Source: Candidatus Saccharimonadota bacterium (lineage in GTDB: Bacteria > Patescibacteriota > Saccharimonadia > Saccharimonadales > UBA4665). From it: a stretch of 64,000 bases of DNA. The notes under the pieces were generated by a model. That model was not told the origin of the DNA. It worked only from the letters and a program-made list of their open reading frames with translations, and searched no databases. Positions within the stretch are counted from its first letter, which is position 1, and every line of letters starts with the position of its first letter. The position numbers were made by a program, and so were the translations under genes. The stretch lies in NCBI GenBank assembly GCA_028289125.1, contig JAQGGZ010000004.1, positions 1 through 64,000 of the forward strand, in the 5' to 3' direction. Of this stretch, positions 41,501 to 50,226 are shown piece after piece.

Positions 41501-41537
41501 TCAGATGAGCGCCCCTGGCGCAAGGCTCGTCATAAAC

Positions 41538-42233
41538 TTATTGTTCACTACTCAGTTGTGTCTCGAGAGTATCAACGGAAAGAACGTCAGGCGCGACGGC
41601 CTGGTCGATGGAAAACTTGCCGACCCGAGTGCGACGGAGGTCTGACATATATGCGCCTGTTTCCAGCGTCCGGCCCAAATCTTCGACCAACGATCGGATG
41701 TAGGTGCCGCTACCGACGTGACTGGTGAACCGGACATACGGGTAGTCATAGCTCTCGAAGGTATTGGCATAGATCTTGACCGGGCGCGCTTCCATCTCGA
41801 CCGCCTTGCCTTCTCTTGCAAGCTTGTAAGCCCGCTGGCCGTTTATCTTCATGGCGGAAAAGATCGGCGGCGTCTGCATGAGGTCGCCGGTAAAACTCAG
41901 TAGTGCGTCCTCGACGGCTTGCCTGGACGGGATAAAATCATTGACGGCCGTCTTCTCACCTTCTTCGTCACCGGTCGTACTGGTTTCGCCAAGTTTCATG
42001 GTGACTTCATAGACCTTATCAAGCTTGGTCAGCGATTCGGCCTGGCGGGTGTAATCCTTGCCTACCAGAATGATCAGTAGACCGGTGGCAAGCGGGTCAA
42101 GCGTGCCGGTATGACCGACCTTGCAGTTCTTCGGCTTCTTACCCTCTACTGTCGCTACTATCCGACGGACGTAATTGACGACGTCGAAGCTGGTCCAGGA
42201 TTTGGGTTTGTCTACGAGCAGGAGGCCTTGCAT
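41538..42233 (-). CDS. truB: tRNA pseudouridine(55) synthase TruB
   Basis: 231 residues. Isomerises U55 in the tRNA T loop. GLLLVDKPKSWTSFDVV is the N-terminal signature; catalytic Asp lies in VGHTGTLDPLATGLLI. MKINGQRAYKLAREGK and GTYIRSLVEDLG are typical. The C-terminal PUA domain is short or absent, as in bacterial minimal forms. Leaderless promoter. It lies just upstream of rpsO. Confidence 0.95.
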   Translation of the reverse strand: MQGLLLVDKPKSWTSFDVVNYVRRIVATVEGKKPKNCKVGHTGTLDPLATGLLIILVGKDYTRQAESLTKLDKVYEVTMKLGETSTTGDEEGEKTAVNDFIPSRQAVEDALLSFTGDLMQTPPIFSAMKINGQRAYKLAREGKAVEMEARPVKIYANTFESYDYPYVRFTSHVGSGTYIRSLVEDLGRTLETGAYMSDLRRTRVGKFSIDQAVAPDVLSVDTLETQLSSEQ

Positions 42234-42239
42234 CTATCT

Positions 42240-42245
42240 AGAATA
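42240..42245 (-). promoter_or_regulatory. -10 box of truB
   Basis: Minus strand TATTCT six bases before ATG 42233. Confidence 0.45.
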
Positions 42246-42261
42246 CAGTATGTCGACTTCG

Positions 42262-43992
42262 CTAGCGCTGCGGGAACGGTGGCAGCATTGGAGGTGGGCC
42301 GGGAGGCGGCGATGACTGGCTGCTAGCAGGTGGCATGGTGGTCGGCAGTGGTGGTGCGATCGTCGGCAGCGGCATGTCCATCGCACCCGGGGCCGGTGTC
42401 GGCTGGTTCGAGACCTGTTCTGCAACCGTTTCGGCGACCAATGGCGCCTCGGTGGCCGGCTCCGGAGAGAGTTCTGCCAAAGGCTGCGCGTTCAAAGCCG
42501 CGATCGGTTCGAGCGGCTGGTTCGGACTGGAAGCGATGGCTTCATTGACGGCGTCGCGGGCATTATCTTCGTCAGGACGGGCGGCTTCTTCTTTAGCATG
42601 GACCTCGGCTTCGATGTCAGCTAAAGTCTTGGCCTCGCTGGAAGCCCCCGGGGCGAGCGCTGGTGCCGGTTCAGGTAAGGATATCAGCGCAGGTACCTGC
42701 TCGAGTGCTGGAGCCGGTTGTGGTGTCGGCTGTGGTTCGGGCGCCGGGGCGGGCGTGGGTTCTGGAGCTGGTGGCGCAGGTGTCACGGTTTCAGCCGGGG
42801 CCGGCAGCGGAACAGTAGGCGGTTGCGATGAGACGACCTCGGTGTCGTGGCTTAAAAGTGCGTCGCGGGCCGGGGCTGGGGCTGCCAACGGGTCGGTCGA
42901 CTGGCCGAACATCTCGTCTTCGGCTACGGAGTTGGCTGTGAACATCGGGTTGTTAGCCGGTGGTTGCATGATCATGTTGTTACCGCTCTGAGTGATGCCG
43001 GGTTCGACATCAGGCAGACGTTCACGCTTCGGAGCAGCCGTAAAGGCGCTGAAGTTACCGCTTTCATCAATGTGGATCTGATTGTCATCAACAGGTGCTT
43101 CGGCGGCCGGTTCTGGTTCGTCTTCGTGATCGAAGATCATGGCCGTCGGGTCGGCGTTCTCATCAGCCGGTGAACCAGCGTCATTGTCTTCCCTGTTGTC
43201 TTCCTCAGCCTGGGGAGTTTCAGGGGTGTCTTCAGGCTCCGATTGTGGTTCGGGCTTATCAAGCTCGCTGGCAACCAACTGCTGGTTGGCGCCGGCGGAC
43301 ATCAGGTTGGCAGCGATACCCATGGTCGCGGCGCTGGTCTTGGCATTGCTGAAGCGATTGGTCTCGGCAACGATACCGGTCAATAAGGCGGTGGCGGTCT
43401 GTTCGTCCAGCTTGAGGTTTTCAAAGCTGGCGGCCAGGCTGGCAACCTGCTCACTGAGGCTGCTGGCTGATAAGTCCTGCCAGTTGACGCTACCGAGGTT
43501 GCCATCAGGCGTATTGTTGATGCTGACGACGGCGGCATCGTGCAGGATCCGGCCGTGGGCCGTAATGGCTTGATCGAGGTCTTCCTGGCTCTTGACTCCT
43601 AGGGCTACGACAACGTCGATGTTGAAGTCGCCCTGGCTGAAGATAAGGTCATGGTCGCTCAGAGACGTGCGGTACGGGGTGATGAAGATCTTGACGACCT
43701 GGTCTTCCTTCTTGTAGCGCAGCTTGTCGGCCTTCGACATATCGAGCGAGATGATGAAGTCACGGAGTGAATCGGTGTTCTTTTCAATGGTAGCTGCCGG
43801 CTGCAGGAATTCGATAGTAGACGGCGTTTCCCCGCTGTAAACGGCGGTAGCCCTTTTACCGGCCTCATTAAGCATCAATGTCATACCGATACAGGCGGCC
43901 AACTGGTCGACGGTCGGGTTGTTACTGACAGTTACCAGGATGTTCGTAGCACCCTGGAGTCTCTCTATAAGCTGTTGTTTTTGTGAGTCCAT
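42262..43992 (-). CDS. DHH phosphoesterase-like protein with degenerate motifs and long Pro/Ala tail
   Basis: 576 residues. Residues about 1-245 align in pattern with DHH/NrnA-type proteins: ILVTVSNNPTVDQLAACIGM stands where DADALGS would be, DVVVALG is retained, and VVSINNTPD replaces the DHH motif. The metal ligands are thus lost and an enzyme is unlikely; ligand binding is possible. Residues about 245-576 are a disordered Pro/Ala/Glu-rich tail with repeats such as APAPEPQPTPQPAPAL. No membrane helix or signal peptide, so it is cytoplasmic. A leaderless -10 box precedes the ATG. Confidence 0.65.
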   Translation of the reverse strand: MDSQKQQLIERLQGATNILVTVSNNPTVDQLAACIGMTLMLNEAGKRATAVYSGETPSTIEFLQPAATIEKNTDSLRDFIISLDMSKADKLRYKKEDQVVKIFITPYRTSLSDHDLIFSQGDFNIDVVVALGVKSQEDLDQAITAHGRILHDAAVVSINNTPDGNLGSVNWQDLSASSLSEQVASLAASFENLKLDEQTATALLTGIVAETNRFSNAKTSAATMGIAANLMSAGANQQLVASELDKPEPQSEPEDTPETPQAEEDNREDNDAGSPADENADPTAMIFDHEDEPEPAAEAPVDDNQIHIDESGNFSAFTAAPKRERLPDVEPGITQSGNNMIMQPPANNPMFTANSVAEDEMFGQSTDPLAAPAPARDALLSHDTEVVSSQPPTVPLPAPAETVTPAPPAPEPTPAPAPEPQPTPQPAPALEQVPALISLPEPAPALAPGASSEAKTLADIEAEVHAKEEAARPDEDNARDAVNEAIASSPNQPLEPIAALNAQPLAELSPEPATEAPLVAETVAEQVSNQPTPAPGAMDMPLPTIAPPLPTTMPPASSQSSPPPGPPPMLPPFPQR

Positions 43993-43999
43993 ATTTTTT

Positions 44000-44005
44000 A
44001 TTTTA
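44000..44005 (-). promoter_or_regulatory. -10 box of the DHH-like gene
   Basis: Minus strand TAAAAT seven bases before ATG 43992. Confidence 0.5.
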
Positions 44006-44134
44006 CAGGTTTGTAGTCAGAGTAGCACAAGCGTTACGGTCAGGGCAAGCCCATAACGGCCCTCCCCTTTACAAACTGTTGTAATATCGATATAGTTTTA
44101 TCTTGACTAATCAATTAACAAAAGGGTTTAACCA

Positions 44135-44572
44135 ATGCCAATCATCAAGTCAGCTAAGAAGCGCGTTAAAGTCGCTGAAAAAGCCGCCATCCGTAATAGC
44201 AAGACTAAGCGTTCTTTGAAGGCCGCTTTAAAGGAATTCACCAAGGCACTCACCTCCGCCGACAAGAAGCTCACTAAAGAGTCGCACGCAAAGGCTCAGA
44301 GCAAGCTCGACACCGCTGCCAAGAAAGGTCTCTTGCACAAGAACAAGGTCGCCCGCCAGAAGCGTCAGTTAGCTGCCAGCGCCAAGAAAGCTGCCGGCGC
44401 TACCAAGACCGCTACCGCCAAGACCGTCAAAGCTGCCAAGCCGGCCGCCAAGAAAGCCGCTGCTCCTGTAAAGAAAGCACCTGCTGCTGCCAAGAAGACC
44501 TCTGCTGCCGCCAAGCCGGCCGCCAAAAAACCAGCTGCAAAAAAGACCACTGTCAAAAAAGCCGCTAAATAA
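44135..44572 (+). CDS. rpsT: 30S ribosomal protein S20 with histone H1-like tail
   Basis: 145 residues. Residues 1-88 are bS20 (MPIIKSAKKRVKVAEKAAIR, HKNKVARQKRQLA). Residues about 89-145 are an added Lys/Ala/Pro tail (KKAAAPVKKAPAAAKKTSAA) like that of histone H1 or HU tails, giving extra nucleic-acid contact. AAAGGG ribosome-binding site precedes ATG, and a U-tract terminator follows. Read opposite to its neighbours. Confidence 0.93.
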   Translation: MPIIKSAKKRVKVAEKAAIRNSKTKRSLKAALKEFTKALTSADKKLTKESHAKAQSKLDTAAKKGLLHKNKVARQKRQLAASAKKAAGATKTATAKTVKAAKPAAKKAAAPVKKAPAAAKKTSAAAKPAAKKPAAKKTTVKKAAK

Positions 44573-44591
44573 TTCGGCTTCAGCTGTAAGA

Positions 44592-44621
44592 ATCGCCTGA
44601 CTTTAAGTCGGGCGATTTTTT
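44592..44621 (+). terminator. Rho-independent terminator of rpsT
   Basis: ATCGCC-TGACTT-TA-AGTCGG-GGCGAT style stem followed by TTTTTTATT. The tail reaches the holA stop region on the other strand. Confidence 0.88.
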
Positions 44622-45540
44622 ATTGCCCGAGAATCAGGATGTAGTGCTTTAGAGCTTCGTCGCTATCGATCGGCGCCTGCTTGGATCGGATATCGATCGC
44701 TAAAAGCTGATGGATCAAGCTGCGGATACGCTTCGGCGTCAGCTGGCGGGCAATCTGGGTACTCTTTCGCACGGTGTACGGGCTCAGTTTGGCTTCCCTG
44801 GCTACCGTGTCGGCCGGGCGGTCCCCTGCCATCACGAGCAGCGCGAGAACGTGTAACTGCCACGCCAGCATGGCCACGATCTGTGGCGGCTCGACTTTGA
44901 GTGAACGCTGTTCGTCATACAGTTCTAGCGCACGGGCAGTACGGCCGGCGAAGGCGGCCTCGACCAGTTGAAAGATGGTACTCTGGGGCGCCGCCTCGCT
45001 CAGAAGTTCAATGGTTTGCCGGGTGACGTGCGGGTCGAATAGCATGAGTTTTGCCAGTTCGTTCTTCAGTAATTGTTGATCAGCACCCACCCGTTCCACG
45101 AGGAACAGCGCATCGGTTTGGCTGATATTACCTTTTTCGGCTTTAGCGGCTTCGGTCAGCCACCGGGCCAGTGCGCGTTCATCCATTGCCGGGTTATCGA
45201 CGAATGTCGTTTTCTGTTTCAGCACTTTGAAATAGACCGACCGTTTATCAAGTTTGGGCTCGACGATAACGAGATCGGTGGTGTCGGGCACATCAGCCAG
45301 GATGGCCTCGATCGCCTCGGCGAACTGTTTGTTCTGACCGGGGGCACGCAACACCACCAGTTTGCGCTCGGCCAAAAACGGCAATGAGTGGGTGGCTTCT
45401 CTGAGTTGATTGAAATCAGCCTCCTCGCCGTCGAGGCGTTCATAGCCTAAGTCGCCATGCGCAGCGATAAAATCAGTCGTTATCTTACTGAGCTTAGCGG
45501 CGATGGCAGCACTGTTTTCTCCTGTTAAAGTCGTAGTCAT
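44620..45540 (-). CDS. holA: DNA polymerase III delta subunit
   Basis: 306 residues from the second start (GTG-ATG; ATG at 45540). Clamp-loader delta with an AAA+-like fold lacking ATP motifs: REATHSLPFLAERKLVVLRA, LARWLTEAAKAEKGNISQTD, LKNELAKLMLFDP and TIFQLVEAAFAGRTARALEL are characteristic. Opens the beta clamp. The gene neighbour rpsT is adjacent to holA in many bacteria, here convergent. Leaderless promoter. Confidence 0.9.
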   Translation of the reverse strand: MTTTLTGENSAAIAAKLSKITTDFIAAHGDLGYERLDGEEADFNQLREATHSLPFLAERKLVVLRAPGQNKQFAEAIEAILADVPDTTDLVIVEPKLDKRSVYFKVLKQKTTFVDNPAMDERALARWLTEAAKAEKGNISQTDALFLVERVGADQQLLKNELAKLMLFDPHVTRQTIELLSEAAPQSTIFQLVEAAFAGRTARALELYDEQRSLKVEPPQIVAMLAWQLHVLALLVMAGDRPADTVAREAKLSPYTVRKSTQIARQLTPKRIRSLIHQLLAIDIRSKQAPIDSDEALKHYILILGQ

Positions 45541-45547
45541 CACTTAC

Positions 45548-45556
45548 ATTGTACCA
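45548..45556 (-). promoter_or_regulatory. Extended -10 promoter of holA
   Basis: Minus strand TGGTACAAT seven bases before ATG 45540. Confidence 0.55.
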
Positions 45557-45606
45557 AGCCGGTGTGAGCTAACTCACTTCGAGATGCCGTATTGCTATGT
45601 TAAAAC

Positions 45607-45612
45607 TATAGT
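45607..45612 (+). promoter_or_regulatory. -10 box of otsAB
   Basis: TATAGT six bases before ATG 45619; leaderless start predicted. Confidence 0.55.
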
Positions 45613-45618
45613 AACGCG

Positions 45619-47799
45619 ATGCAACCGAATATTATCATTGTTTCCAACCGACTGCCCGTCAGCGTTAAAAAAACCGATGACGGGCTCGAATATTATCCAA
45701 GCGTGGGTGGTCTGGCCACCGGCCTGTCCTCATATGTGACCGACAGCCACAATATTTGGATAGGCTGGCCGGGCGTGCCAAGCGATGACCTGACTGAAAG
45801 CGACAAGGTAGCCATTACTACCGAGCTGGCCAAGCACAACTGTTACCCGGTCTTCCTGAGCAAGCAACAGCTGGAGGATTACTATAACGGCTACAGCAAC
45901 AGCGTTCTGTGGCCCCTCCTGCACAACCTGCCTCTGTCGGATGACCGGTCCGAAAGCTGGTGGACGGCCTACAAAGAGGTTAACGATCTGTTTGCGCATA
46001 CGGTCGCCGCCATGGCCAAAACGAACAGTATCATCTGGGTGCACGATTATCAGCTGCTTCTGCTGCCAGCTATGCTACGCGAGAACGGCGCCGGTCAGCA
46101 AATCGGCTTTTTCTCGCACATTCCCTTCCCCCCAAGCGAGGTCTTTACCACCCTTCCGGAAGCCCGTGCATTAGTCGAGGGGGTGTTGGGTGCGGATCTG
46201 GCTGGGTTCCACACGCCGAGCTATACCTCTAACTTCCTCGAAGTCTGCCAGGCTCTCGACAGTGGTATCGTCACCGGTCAGCAGGTCGTATCCACCGGCC
46301 ACGTTACCCGCGTATCGGACTTTCCGATGGGCATCGATTACGCCAAATTCTCCCGAGCCAGCCGTTCGCGTAAGATCAAATCCGAACTCCGCCGCCTTAA
46401 GCGCAAATATGCCCGTAAACAAGTCATCCTCACGGTCGACCGGCTCGATCCGACCAAAGGTCTGGTGGAACGCTTGCGGGCCTATCGGACCCTCCTCAAG
46501 CAGAACCCCGATCTGCGCGGCCGGGTCGTCATGGTCATGCTGGCGATGCCATCACGGACAGAGATCGCCGAATACAAACGGCTGAAAGTATCAGTCGAGA
46601 AACTGGTACGCGACATCAACGACACCTACGCCACCAAACGCTGGCTGCCGGTCGATTACATGTTCACTTCCCTGCCGTTTGAGACGCTGAGTGCCCTCTA
46701 CCAGTTGGCGGACGTCGCTTTCATCGCCCCGATCCGTGACGGCATGAATCTGGTCGCTAAAGAGTACGTCGCCAGCAAGAACGGTAAGAAAGGCGTGCTG
46801 ATTCTGAGTTCGACCGCCGGCGCCGCCGAAGAATTGAGTGACGCCCTGATCGTCGATCCCAAGAAGCCAGCCACATCGGTAGCGGCCCTGAAGCACGCCT
46901 TGACGATGCCCAAAGATGAACTGCGTCTGCGCCTGAAGAACATGCAGAAGCAGATTTCAGATTTCACCGTACACGAATGGGCCGGCAGCTTCATGAGCAC
47001 CCTCCGCACCCCGGCAACGTCGCGCAGCCGCACACACCAGTTGACCGGCAAGCACCGCCAACTGCTGGTGCAACGTTTCGCGTCTGCCCGCAAGCGGCTG
47101 CTATTGTTCGATTATGACGGCGTCCTATCCGCATTTACCCGCGATCCGTCCAAGGCCGCTCCGAGTGCTGAAGTCTATGAACTTGTCTCGAAACTGACCG
47201 CCGATCCGGCCAACGAGGTCGTGATTCTGAGCGGGCGCAGCAAGGATGACCTGCAAGCCTGGTTTGGCGACCTTCAAATTGCTCTGGCGGCAGAGCACGG
47301 GGCCCTGTTCCGCCGACGTCGAGGTAAGAACTGGTATAAGACGAGTCACCTTGATAATAGCTGGAAGTCCATCATCCTGCCCGTACTCGAAAAATACGCC
47401 GAACTGACCCCTGGTGCTTTCGTGGAAGAAAAAGAATGGTCGCTCGTCTGGCATTACCGCCGAGCATCCGCCTATCACTCGTCAAAGAACACTACCATCC
47501 TCAAGCACATCCTCCGTGATCTGCTTCCCCCTTATAATCTTGTGTTACAGAGCGGCTCAAAGATCATTGAGATCCGTCCGGCTGACGTCAATAAAGGACG
47601 GGTCGCCCAGGAATGGCTGATTCACGAACATGATTTCGTGCTAGCGATCGGCGATGACATTACCGACGAGGACACCTTCGCAGTCATGCCCCAGAGCGCT
47701 TATAGCGTCCATGTTGGCAAGAAGCGGACGCTGGCCCGCTACCGCCTGCGTAGCTCACGCGATGTTACCCGCTTGCTCCAGACGCTTACGCGGTCATAG
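45619..47799 (+). CDS. otsAB: Bifunctional trehalose-6-phosphate synthase/phosphatase
   Basis: 726 residues. N-terminal GT20 synthase (about 1-465) joins glucose from a nucleotide sugar to glucose-6-phosphate: IIIVSNRLPVSV, WVHDYQLLLLPAMLR, GFFSHIPFPPSEVF and RDGMNLVAKEYVA are hallmarks. The C-terminal HAD phosphatase (about 490-726) has LLFDYDGVLSAF (nucleophile Asp), ILSGRSKDDL and IGDDITDEDTF. Together they make trehalose, an osmoprotectant or reserve. The fused order is like eukaryotic TPS-TPP and some bacterial and archaeal enzymes. The HAD nucleophile loop has Val where Thr is usual. Overlaps mutM convergently by 14 bases. Confidence 0.93.
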   Translation: MQPNIIIVSNRLPVSVKKTDDGLEYYPSVGGLATGLSSYVTDSHNIWIGWPGVPSDDLTESDKVAITTELAKHNCYPVFLSKQQLEDYYNGYSNSVLWPLLHNLPLSDDRSESWWTAYKEVNDLFAHTVAAMAKTNSIIWVHDYQLLLLPAMLRENGAGQQIGFFSHIPFPPSEVFTTLPEARALVEGVLGADLAGFHTPSYTSNFLEVCQALDSGIVTGQQVVSTGHVTRVSDFPMGIDYAKFSRASRSRKIKSELRRLKRKYARKQVILTVDRLDPTKGLVERLRAYRTLLKQNPDLRGRVVMVMLAMPSRTEIAEYKRLKVSVEKLVRDINDTYATKRWLPVDYMFTSLPFETLSALYQLADVAFIAPIRDGMNLVAKEYVASKNGKKGVLILSSTAGAAEELSDALIVDPKKPATSVAALKHALTMPKDELRLRLKNMQKQISDFTVHEWAGSFMSTLRTPATSRSRTHQLTGKHRQLLVQRFASARKRLLLFDYDGVLSAFTRDPSKAAPSAEVYELVSKLTADPANEVVILSGRSKDDLQAWFGDLQIALAAEHGALFRRRRGKNWYKTSHLDNSWKSIILPVLEKYAELTPGAFVEEKEWSLVWHYRRASAYHSSKNTTILKHILRDLLPPYNLVLQSGSKIIEIRPADVNKGRVAQEWLIHEHDFVLAIGDDITDEDTFAVMPQSAYSVHVGKKRTLARYRLRSSRDVTRLLQTLTRS

Positions 47800-48664
47800 G
47801 CTCGGGCTGACAATGCGGACAGGTGTGAGTACCGCGGCCGGCCACGCGTGACTTGATGATTATCCGCCCGCACCGTGAGCAGGCCTGCCCTTCGCGCCGG
47901 AAGACGTTCGCGAACGCCAGATAACTGCCCCGGCGGCCTTCGGCGTCAACGTAATTGCGGTCGCTTGACCCGCCCTTGTCTATGCTCAGCCGTAAAACGT
48001 CGACCAGAGCGCGGTGAAGTGCCTTTATCTTCGCGTCAGAGACATTCTTAACGAGGGTTGCCGGATGCAATTTAGCACCCCATAAGCTTTCGTCGGCGTA
48101 GATGTTCCCCACTCCCGCGATGACCGTTTGATCGAGGATGGCGGCTTTGATAGAAGTGTTTTTGCGGCGGGTCAGACGCTCTTTGAGGATCTGCCAGGTA
48201 AAGTCAGCCGCAAGTGGTTCGGGGCCAACCTTTTTGAAAAAGTCTATTTGGGGTATTTCGGCCGTCGGCAATAGTCGGACCCAGCCGAATTTACGCTGAT
48301 CGTTAAAATACAGGCGGCTACCGTCCTCGAATTCGATCGTCACACGGGTCGTCTTATCAGGCAGCTCACCGATCAGACTGTCGTTCGGATGGCCGGCCCC
48401 AAAGTTCTGCTCACCCCTGAACACCAGCTGGCCGGTCATCTTAAGATGGACGATAAGGCTATATTTACTGTTCAGCTCGATCAACAGGACTTTGGCGCGC
48501 CGCCGCACTTCGGCGACAGTGGCATTGATAAGAAAGACCTCGACATCCGCCGGGGCGTTCGGAAAACTCTTCGGGGTGTCATGCCGCACACGAGCGATCA
48601 CACGGCCTGGCAACAGCTGTTGCAAGCCGGCCCGAACCGTTTCGACCTCTGGTAATTCTGGCAT
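47786..48664 (-). CDS. mutM: Formamidopyrimidine-DNA glycosylase
   Basis: 292 residues. Excises 8-oxoguanine and formamidopyrimidines and cuts the strand. MPELPEVETVRAGL includes the catalytic Pro and Glu; Lys near 57 sits in SLIVHLKMTGQLVF; GVGNIYADESLW is the H2TH helix. The C-terminal zinc finger is intact (CSRCGRIII and CPHC). Leaderless promoter: TATACT six bases before ATG. Confidence 0.95.
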   Translation of the reverse strand: MPELPEVETVRAGLQQLLPGRVIARVRHDTPKSFPNAPADVEVFLINATVAEVRRRAKVLLIELNSKYSLIVHLKMTGQLVFRGEQNFGAGHPNDSLIGELPDKTTRVTIEFEDGSRLYFNDQRKFGWVRLLPTAEIPQIDFFKKVGPEPLAADFTWQILKERLTRRKNTSIKAAILDQTVIAGVGNIYADESLWGAKLHPATLVKNVSDAKIKALHRALVDVLRLSIDKGGSSDRNYVDAEGRRGSYLAFANVFRREGQACSRCGRIIIKSRVAGRGTHTCPHCQPEPMTA

Positions 48665-48670
48665 TCTTCA

Positions 48671-48676
48671 AGTATA
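48671..48676 (-). promoter_or_regulatory. -10 box of mutM
   Basis: Minus strand TATACT six bases before ATG 48664. Confidence 0.6.
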
Positions 48677-48679
48677 CGC

Positions 48680-49324
48680 CTAGGCGGCGTGAGCAACGTC
48701 TTCGCTTTGGCGAGGTGACGGTACTATCGGAACTACACCTGTCGGGTAGTCGGCAAGTGCGGCGTCGCGTTCTTCGGGAGGGGTGACAGGCTTGGCTTCC
48801 CAGCGAGCAATAAGATCTTCGTATGCATCCATCTGATCTTGCGTAAGCGGCTCCAGGTGTTCGAGGTCGGGATTAATAGGCACTGAACCTTCGGCTGCCG
48901 GTTGTTTTGGTTCGTCAATTGTTACCCATTCAGGTAACCACTTATTTTTAAGTTCCGATACCCTGGCTGCCCGGTTGGCCACATCCTCGAGGCCCATATC
49001 AGTTAACATCAGTCGGGCGTTCGCGCGGTGGTGAGAGTCTACGCGGGCACGCGCCAGTTTTTCGAGAGCACGTACACATACTTTACTGTCAGACCCGGTG
49101 AATACTACGGGTTCGACCGCCGGAGCCGCTTCGGTCTCTGCAATCGGAGCTTGTAGAAGATCGCGCGCGGTAGTTTCGCGTAACCCATTTTTACCAATGA
49201 TTTTTGCCAAGGGTTCTCGCCGGTGAAGCCGGCCCTGTTGCTCGAGGGCTACCTTAGTAGTCAATAAGTTTCCAAAACGGTTGATTACCAATGGTGGTTG
49301 TTCGCGGTTTAGAGCTAATGTCAT
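48680..49324 (-). CDS. Hypothetical protein
   Basis: 214 residues, soluble, not recognised. Helical middle (VCVRALEKLARARVDSHHRA, LTDMGLEDVANRAARVSELK) and Pro/Glu-rich C-terminal part. Divergent from the DUF721-like gene with 45 bases between starts. No enzyme motif visible. Confidence 0.5.
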   Translation of the reverse strand: MTLALNREQPPLVINRFGNLLTTKVALEQQGRLHRREPLAKIIGKNGLRETTARDLLQAPIAETEAAPAVEPVVFTGSDSKVCVRALEKLARARVDSHHRANARLMLTDMGLEDVANRAARVSELKNKWLPEWVTIDEPKQPAAEGSVPINPDLEHLEPLTQDQMDAYEDLIARWEAKPVTPPEERDAALADYPTGVVPIVPSPRQSEDVAHAA

Positions 49325-49357
49325 ATTTTTGTTAGACGCTTATGCCTTATATTCGAC

Positions 49358-49363
49358 TATACT
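49358..49363 (+). promoter_or_regulatory. -10 box of the DUF721-like gene
   Basis: TATACT six bases before ATG 49370; leaderless start predicted. Confidence 0.6.
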
Positions 49364-49369
49364 ACTAGT

Positions 49370-49612
49370 ATGGATAGTTTGCAAAACATACTGCTGGGCC
49401 ACAGCCGCAAACGCGAGGAACCGCCTGAAATCGCGATCATTAAAGATTACGCTTTTGACGTGTTCCAGGAAAACGTGCAGGTCATGGTGCGCGAAAAGGA
49501 CATCACGATCACCTGCCCCAGTGCCGCGATGGCGGGAGCTCTGAGGATGCACACGACGGCTTTGCGAAAAGCTTGTGATACTCATAAGAGATTAGTATTT
49601 CGAATCGGTTAG
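49370..49612 (+). CDS. DUF721/DciA-like small protein
   Basis: 80 residues. The C-terminal half (VMVREKDITITCPSAAMAGA and RKACDTHKRLVFRIG) matches the KH-like core of DUF721/DciA: a strand, a buried strand with SxxMAxxL, a helix and a last hydrophobic strand. DciA is the ancestral loader of the replicative helicase DnaB in bacteria without DnaC. This copy is very short. Assignment is by pattern only; a different KH-like RNA- or DNA-binding protein is possible. Confidence 0.5.
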   Translation: MDSLQNILLGHSRKREEPPEIAIIKDYAFDVFQENVQVMVREKDITITCPSAAMAGALRMHTTALRKACDTHKRLVFRIG

Positions 49613-50175
49613 TAGACGACGTCGCGGGTCAGCGTGTCGTAATCAGGAATCTGCCGTTGAAACAGCGCCAGTACCGCGTCCAGGTTACCCTTGAAGGTTC
49701 CGCCGCCACAAGTGGTGGTCCAGTAATGTTGCAACCGTTGGTTGCCGTCATAGACATCGAATGAAATACGACGCCCGGTCGGACAGGCTCCGCTTTCATT
49801 AGACTTCTTTGGGTCCGGGTCACCGCGATTAAAGCCGGCGGCCTGCAAACCATATAAGAACTCACTGTATGAGTTTTGGTTGTTTTCGTAGCTCTGGAAC
49901 TTGATGACGTTGCCGTTGTAGCCACCGATGACGTTCATGACGGCCTGGTTCTGACCGACGCTGATTTGGACCTGGCGGTGTAGCTCGTCGGCATTGATGA
50001 TACCGTCGACGGTGAGACGGGTCGTTTTGGTAGTGTTGGCGTAGCTGGTCAAGACGGACTGTTGCCCAGACTGAACGGTACTCGTATCACTGCCCCGTCC
50101 TGTCAGATTGATAATGAGGACGAAGGCCAAGATGATAAGACCGATAGTAATGAGGAAGCCGAAGAAATATCGCAT
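49609..50175 (-). CDS. Membrane-anchored hypothetical protein
   Basis: 188 residues: N-terminal transmembrane helix (about 4-26) and an extracytoplasmic alpha/beta domain (LTVDGIINADELHRQVQISV, NSYSEFLYGLQAAGFNRG) with two cysteines, one in TTTCGGGTFKG. Not recognised. AAGGGG precedes ATG by about 12 bases; -10-like TATTAT lies further upstream. Overlaps the convergent neighbour by 4 bases. Confidence 0.55.
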   Translation of the reverse strand: MRYFFGFLITIGLIILAFVLIINLTGRGSDTSTVQSGQQSVLTSYANTTKTTRLTVDGIINADELHRQVQISVGQNQAVMNVIGGYNGNVIKFQSYENNQNSYSEFLYGLQAAGFNRGDPDPKKSNESGACPTGRRISFDVYDGNQRLQHYWTTTCGGGTFKGNLDAVLALFQRQIPDYDTLTRDVVY

Positions 50176-50226
50176 AATCTATAACACCCCTTGTAGGATG
50201 CGCTTATAATATCACATAAGCGTTAT

